Assembly (NCBI GenBank): GCA_030689845.1 | Contig: JAUYHV010000330.1 | Coordinates: 1 to 7,599, forward strand | Length of the DNA: 7,599 nt | DNA from: Dehalococcoidia bacterium | Lineage (GTDB): Bacteria; Chloroflexota; Dehalococcoidia; JACQUA01 | Direction of reading: 5' to 3' | In this document: positions 5,480 to 7,599 of the stretch, piece by piece | How the letters are laid out: each line of letters starts with the position of its first letter | Numbering within the stretch: position 1 is the stretch's first letter | The notes under the pieces: generated by a model | The model's input: only the letters and a program-made list of their open reading frames with translations | What the model was told of the DNA's origin: nothing | The model's database searches: none | Made by a program: the position numbers and the translations under genes

Positions 5480-5610
5480 TTAGTGACACATCACCTCCTT
5501 TCTAAGGTTTTTAAAATAACATATTAAAAACTCCTCTGGTGTCAGGTCATTTAGAACCCGATGAGGGCGGCTGGCGCTTAGTTGTAAAAATAAGCGTAAT
5601 TATTATTCGG
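5480..5610 (-). pseudogene. C-terminal remnant of a DDE (integrase-core) transposase, frameshifted
   Basis: On the minus strand, codons from 5587 down to the TAA at 5480-5482 read SASRPHRVLNDLTPEEFL, then about 15 further residues ending VMCH. RPHR-L---TPEEF is the hallmark C-terminal motif of IS3/IS481-type rve transposases. The expected preceding Y..YYN motif is present as NNNYAYFYN (5607-5581) but in another frame, so a frameshift separates the two. Nothing resembling the DDE core lies upstream (toward 5750). This is a fragment of about 43 codons, left from an old insertion. It sits next to the CRISPR leader-like sequence. Confidence 0.6.
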
Positions 5611-5615
5611 GCGCT

Positions 5616-5635
5616 CACAGGCGGGGACGCCTGTG
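5616..5635. repeat. Hairpin repeat CACAGGCG...CGCCTGTG
   Basis: An 8-bp perfect stem encloses the 4-base loop GGGA, within GGCACAGGCGTCCCCGCC-type sequence on the minus strand. That is another common interspersed palindrome. There is no T-run on either side, so it does not look like an intrinsic terminator. Confidence 0.75.
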
Positions 5636-5749
5636 CCACCAGATTTACGAAGGTATTAAGATATTAACACGAACTTATTCAATTTAGTATTAGCATTATC
5701 CACTTATTGTCATTCAAGTAAAGCAGGATACATAGCTTCTTAATTAATA

Positions 5750-6253
5750 TCAGGAATGCCGGTTTACTTCGAAGCGGAAAAGCCTTACGGGTTCCACCGG
5801 GGAAATTCCTGCCTTACGCCGGCAGATTTCTATCTGTTCTTCCACGGTGTCAACTCCTTCCAGGTCGGGCAGCAGCAATCCCCTTCGCCATCCGCACTGC
5901 ACTATTACACCGTATTTTTTTGGGTCAAGCTGATCTTTAGAAAATACTTCCACCGCTTTTGTCAGGACATCGACAGAATAACTGAGGTCCATTAACTCCT
6001 CTTTTTTAACAGGAGAAAACCTGGGGTCCCTGGTAGCAGAAGCTATGGAATTACTTATGATTTCTTCGGCAACGTTAGCTTTTGTAGGCTCGAAGGTGCC
6101 TATGCACCCTCTCAACTCGCCGAGCTTTTTTATGGAAACGAAAACACCCGCCCTTTCTTTCATCTCCGGGGTTATTACCTGGGGGGGCGCCGGGGGTTTG
6201 CCTAAAACCCGGTTTTCGATGGTATCTTTGGCCAGTTTCGCTAAAGGGTCCAT
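5750..6253 (-). CDS. amrA: AMMECR1 domain protein, AmmeMemoRadiSam system protein A
   Basis: 167 residues, essentially one AMMECR1 domain from end to end. Diagnostic motifs are LRGCIG (47-52), the near-invariant core of the family, SATRDPRFSPV (72-82), YSVDVL (92-97), and LLLPDLEGVDTVEEQ (126-140). The product is soluble. The AMMECR1/MEMO/radical-SAM set is conserved in bacteria and archaea, but its reaction is not established. Many relatives in Firmicutes carry AMMECR1 fused to a MEMO domain; here the gene begins directly with AMMECR1 sequence. The start ATG 6253 has AAAGGA 7 bases upstream (about 6261-6266). It follows amrS by 45 bp on the same strand, so the two are probably co-transcribed. 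Confidence 0.93.
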   Translation of the reverse strand: MDPLAKLAKDTIENRVLGKPPAPPQVITPEMKERAGVFVSIKKLGELRGCIGTFEPTKANVAEEIISNSIASATRDPRFSPVKKEELMDLSYSVDVLTKAVEVFSKDQLDPKKYGVIVQCGWRRGLLLPDLEGVDTVEEQIEICRRKAGISPVEPVRLFRFEVNRHS

Positions 6254-6298
6254 TTATTTTTCCTTTCAACCAGGATGGAGAACGAAGTAATGATGGAA

Positions 6299-7348
6299 CT
6301 AATCCACAAAAAGCCGCTTCCAGCCCTCGTCTTTAATGTTTAACGGGGCTCCGCAGGAATTACAGCGGGAACCATTTACACCGGTTATTGTTGTCCCGTA
6401 CCCTATGCGCCGCACCAGGAGTCTGCCGCACTGGTAACACACCGTATTTTCCCGGTCGTTCCCGGGGACATTGCCCAGGTAAACGAATTTCAACCCGGCT
6501 TTTCTTCCCAGGTCGTAAGCGTGTTCCAGGGTTTCTATGGGGGTCGGCGGTAAATTCATCAACTGGTAATCGGGATAAAACCTGGTAATATGCCAGGGAG
6601 TCAGTTCACCGAGGTTGTCCCTGATCCAGCCGGCGATACCCTTTAGCTGCTCATCATCATCGTTTAAGGTGGGCACGATATTGGTTACCACCTCCACGTG
6701 CATTCCCCACCTGTCCTGGGCCCTTTTTGCCACATCGAGGATGCCCCTCCACCGGGGAATGCCTGCAAGCCGGCTGTAACAAGTATCGCTGAAGCCTTTT
6801 ATATCCACCCTGTAGGCATCCAGGTATTTTCCGATGGTGTCCAGGCCTTCCCCGGTAATGTAGCCGTTGGTCACGTAAACGGTGTAAAGGTTGTTCTCTT
6901 TGGCTATCCGGGCACAGTCCAGGGTATATTCGAACCAGATGGCAGGCTCGTTGTATGTCCAGGCTATTCCCCTGCAACTGTGCTGCCCGGCCAGGCTGAC
7001 GGCCTCCGCGGGGGAAACGGGTTTCAGGCTTTGCCGGTCAATCTTACCGCAGGAAATCTCCCAGTTCTGGCAGTGCTTGCAGTGGAAGTTGCAGCCAACG
7101 GTGCCCAGAGAATACACTTTCGTGGCAGGGAAAAAATGAAATAAGGGTTTTTTTTCTACGGGGTCCGGGGTGGCGGATGAGACCAGTCCGTAGTTTAAAA
7201 CGACAAGGGTTCCGTCATCATTCTGCCGGACCCGGCAAACACCCAGCTTACCGGGGCGTATGACACATTCCCACTGGCAAACGCGGCAGCGGACTGCGCC
7301 ACCGCTAAGCTTATCGTAAAGCAGGGCTTCTTTGTTTCCTTGTTCCAT
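6299..7348 (-). CDS. amrS: AmmeMemoRadiSam system radical SAM enzyme
   Basis: 349 residues, related to pyruvate formate-lyase activating enzymes. The [4Fe-4S]-binding CxxxCxxC is C86-C90-C93 (VGCNFHCKHCQNW), which would cleave SAM to a radical. YNEP at 132-135 and the VDIKGF stretch near 181-186 fit the PflA-like barrel. A cysteine cluster at the N-terminus (C21, C24, C28, C38) and a C-terminal CxxC...CxxC pair (C304, C307, C329, C332) could bind zinc or further iron-sulfur centres; the AmrS family has such extensions. The substrate is unknown. ATG 7348 agrees with where family members begin, but the only ribosome-like site (GAAGGT) is about 15 bases away. It is first in the unit with amrA; the usual third partner amrB (MEMO) is not in the window. 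Confidence 0.93.
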   Translation of the reverse strand: MEQGNKEALLYDKLSGGAVRCRVCQWECVIRPGKLGVCRVRQNDDGTLVVLNYGLVSSATPDPVEKKPLFHFFPATKVYSLGTVGCNFHCKHCQNWEISCGKIDRQSLKPVSPAEAVSLAGQHSCRGIAWTYNEPAIWFEYTLDCARIAKENNLYTVYVTNGYITGEGLDTIGKYLDAYRVDIKGFSDTCYSRLAGIPRWRGILDVAKRAQDRWGMHVEVVTNIVPTLNDDDEQLKGIAGWIRDNLGELTPWHITRFYPDYQLMNLPPTPIETLEHAYDLGRKAGLKFVYLGNVPGNDRENTVCYQCGRLLVRRIGYGTTITGVNGSRCNSCGAPLNIKDEGWKRLFVD

Positions 7349-7356
7349 TGTATTGT

Positions 7357-7404
7357 AAGGTATACCTTCGATGTGTTAAATTATCAACACCTGTTAAAAT
7401 TATA
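7357..7404 (-). promoter_or_regulatory. Candidate amrS promoter with palindrome over the -10
   Basis: On the minus strand TTGATA (7387-7382) and TATACC (7364-7359) are 17 bp apart. The perfect 12-bp palindrome AAGGTATACCTT (7357-7368) covers this -10, as an operator might. Initiation there would fall only a few bases before ATG 7348. An alternative -10, TATAAT at 7404-7399, has no good -35 but would leave room for a leader. Neither is certain. Confidence 0.35.
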
Positions 7405-7474
7405 CTCACTGAGTGGCTTTAATGAAAGTAAACCATAATCAGAGCGTTCCGCGAAACTGATTAAAGTGGTTAAG

Positions 7475-7599
7475 AAAATCCCTCTCAATCTCCCTTTACG
7501 AAAGGGAGAGGCTCTTATCCCCCTTTACGAAAGGGAGAGGCTCTTATCCCCCTTTACGAAAGGGAGAGGCTCTTCTCCCCCTTTGAAAAAGGGGGATTA
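7475..7599 (+). repeat. 29-bp tandem repeat inside an AAATCCC-family element, cut by the window end
   Basis: TTT triplets at 7495, 7524, 7553 and 7582 mark four units of exactly 29 bp. The first three contain the hairpin CCCTTT-ACG-AAAGGG followed by GAGGCTCTT. The last is a variant with the CCCCCTTT-GAA-AAAGGGGG hairpin. The left end AAAATCCCTCTCAATCTCCC is the same as at 1256-1275. In the copy at 1256 the unit is present about once and degenerate, so this copy has expanded. Confidence 0.85.

Larger units (their letters stand above)
5013..5749. other. Long intergenic spacer: CRISPR relic, hairpin cluster, transposase remnant
   Basis: No intact gene. From left to right: the promoter/leader of the SHOCT gene cluster (a TATAAT reads on the minus strand at 5085-5090, without a convincing -35); a leader-like sequence on the plus strand (5053-5080); a hairpin cluster with two CRISPR-type repeats (5143-5415); a leader-like sequence on the minus strand (5416-5460); a decayed transposase end (5480-5610); a further hairpin (5616-5635); and about 115 bp of AT-rich sequence after amrA in which I see nothing, including no clear terminator. 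Confidence 0.75.

Noticed and set aside
6698..7144. 148-codon plus-strand open frame
   Set aside because: It is antisense to amrS, which has complete motifs.
7381..7480. Search for a MEMO gene or other coding sequence upstream of amrS
   Set aside because: No frame of useful length or recognisable motif; the stretch is AT-rich spacer followed by repeats.

Overview
The window suggests an anaerobic bacterium, most likely a Clostridia-type Firmicute of the Pelotomaculum/Desulfotomaculum kind. This is inference from gene content (ADP-forming acyl-CoA synthetase alpha subunit, AmmeMemoRadiSam genes, DUF502 membrane protein, CBS-bearing site-2 protease), several clear Shine-Dalgarno sites, and repeat-rich spacers. 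No rRNA or tRNA is present to settle it.

Layout. 1-74: 3' end of a GIY-YIG nuclease gene. 75-462: direct repeats, a 22-bp tandem repeat and dRS3-like hairpins. 463-1149 (+): DUF502 membrane protein. 1212-1436: a 225-bp MITE-like element with inverted ends and a 4-bp target duplication, abutting the stop codon of the next gene. 1437-5012 (-): a tight four-gene cluster, in transcription order SHOCT membrane peptide, class I methyltransferase, acyl-CoA synthetase alpha subunit, site-2 protease with CBS domains. 5013-5749: a 737-bp spacer holding a decayed CRISPR remnant with a leader-like sequence, an inverted second leader-like copy, a cluster of GC-rich hairpins, and the C-terminal remnant of a transposase. 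5750-7348 (-): amrS (radical SAM) then amrA (AMMECR1). 7349-7599: amrS upstream region, then a 29-bp tandem repeat running off the window.

How the genes fit together. amrS and amrA look like one transcription unit of the AmmeMemoRadiSam system, but the MEMO partner (amrB) is not here. In the four-gene cluster, gaps of 8, 77 and 14 bp suggest co-transcription. It combines two membrane proteins (one a regulated intramembrane protease) with a CoA-ligase alpha subunit and a methyltransferase, and the shared job is not evident.

The most unusual content is in the spacers: an orphan CRISPR relic between two facing leader-like sequences, a MITE landed exactly at a stop codon, and a duplicated GIY-YIG gene tail joined to dRS3-like hairpins. 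I saw no convincing new multi-gene defence or metabolic system.
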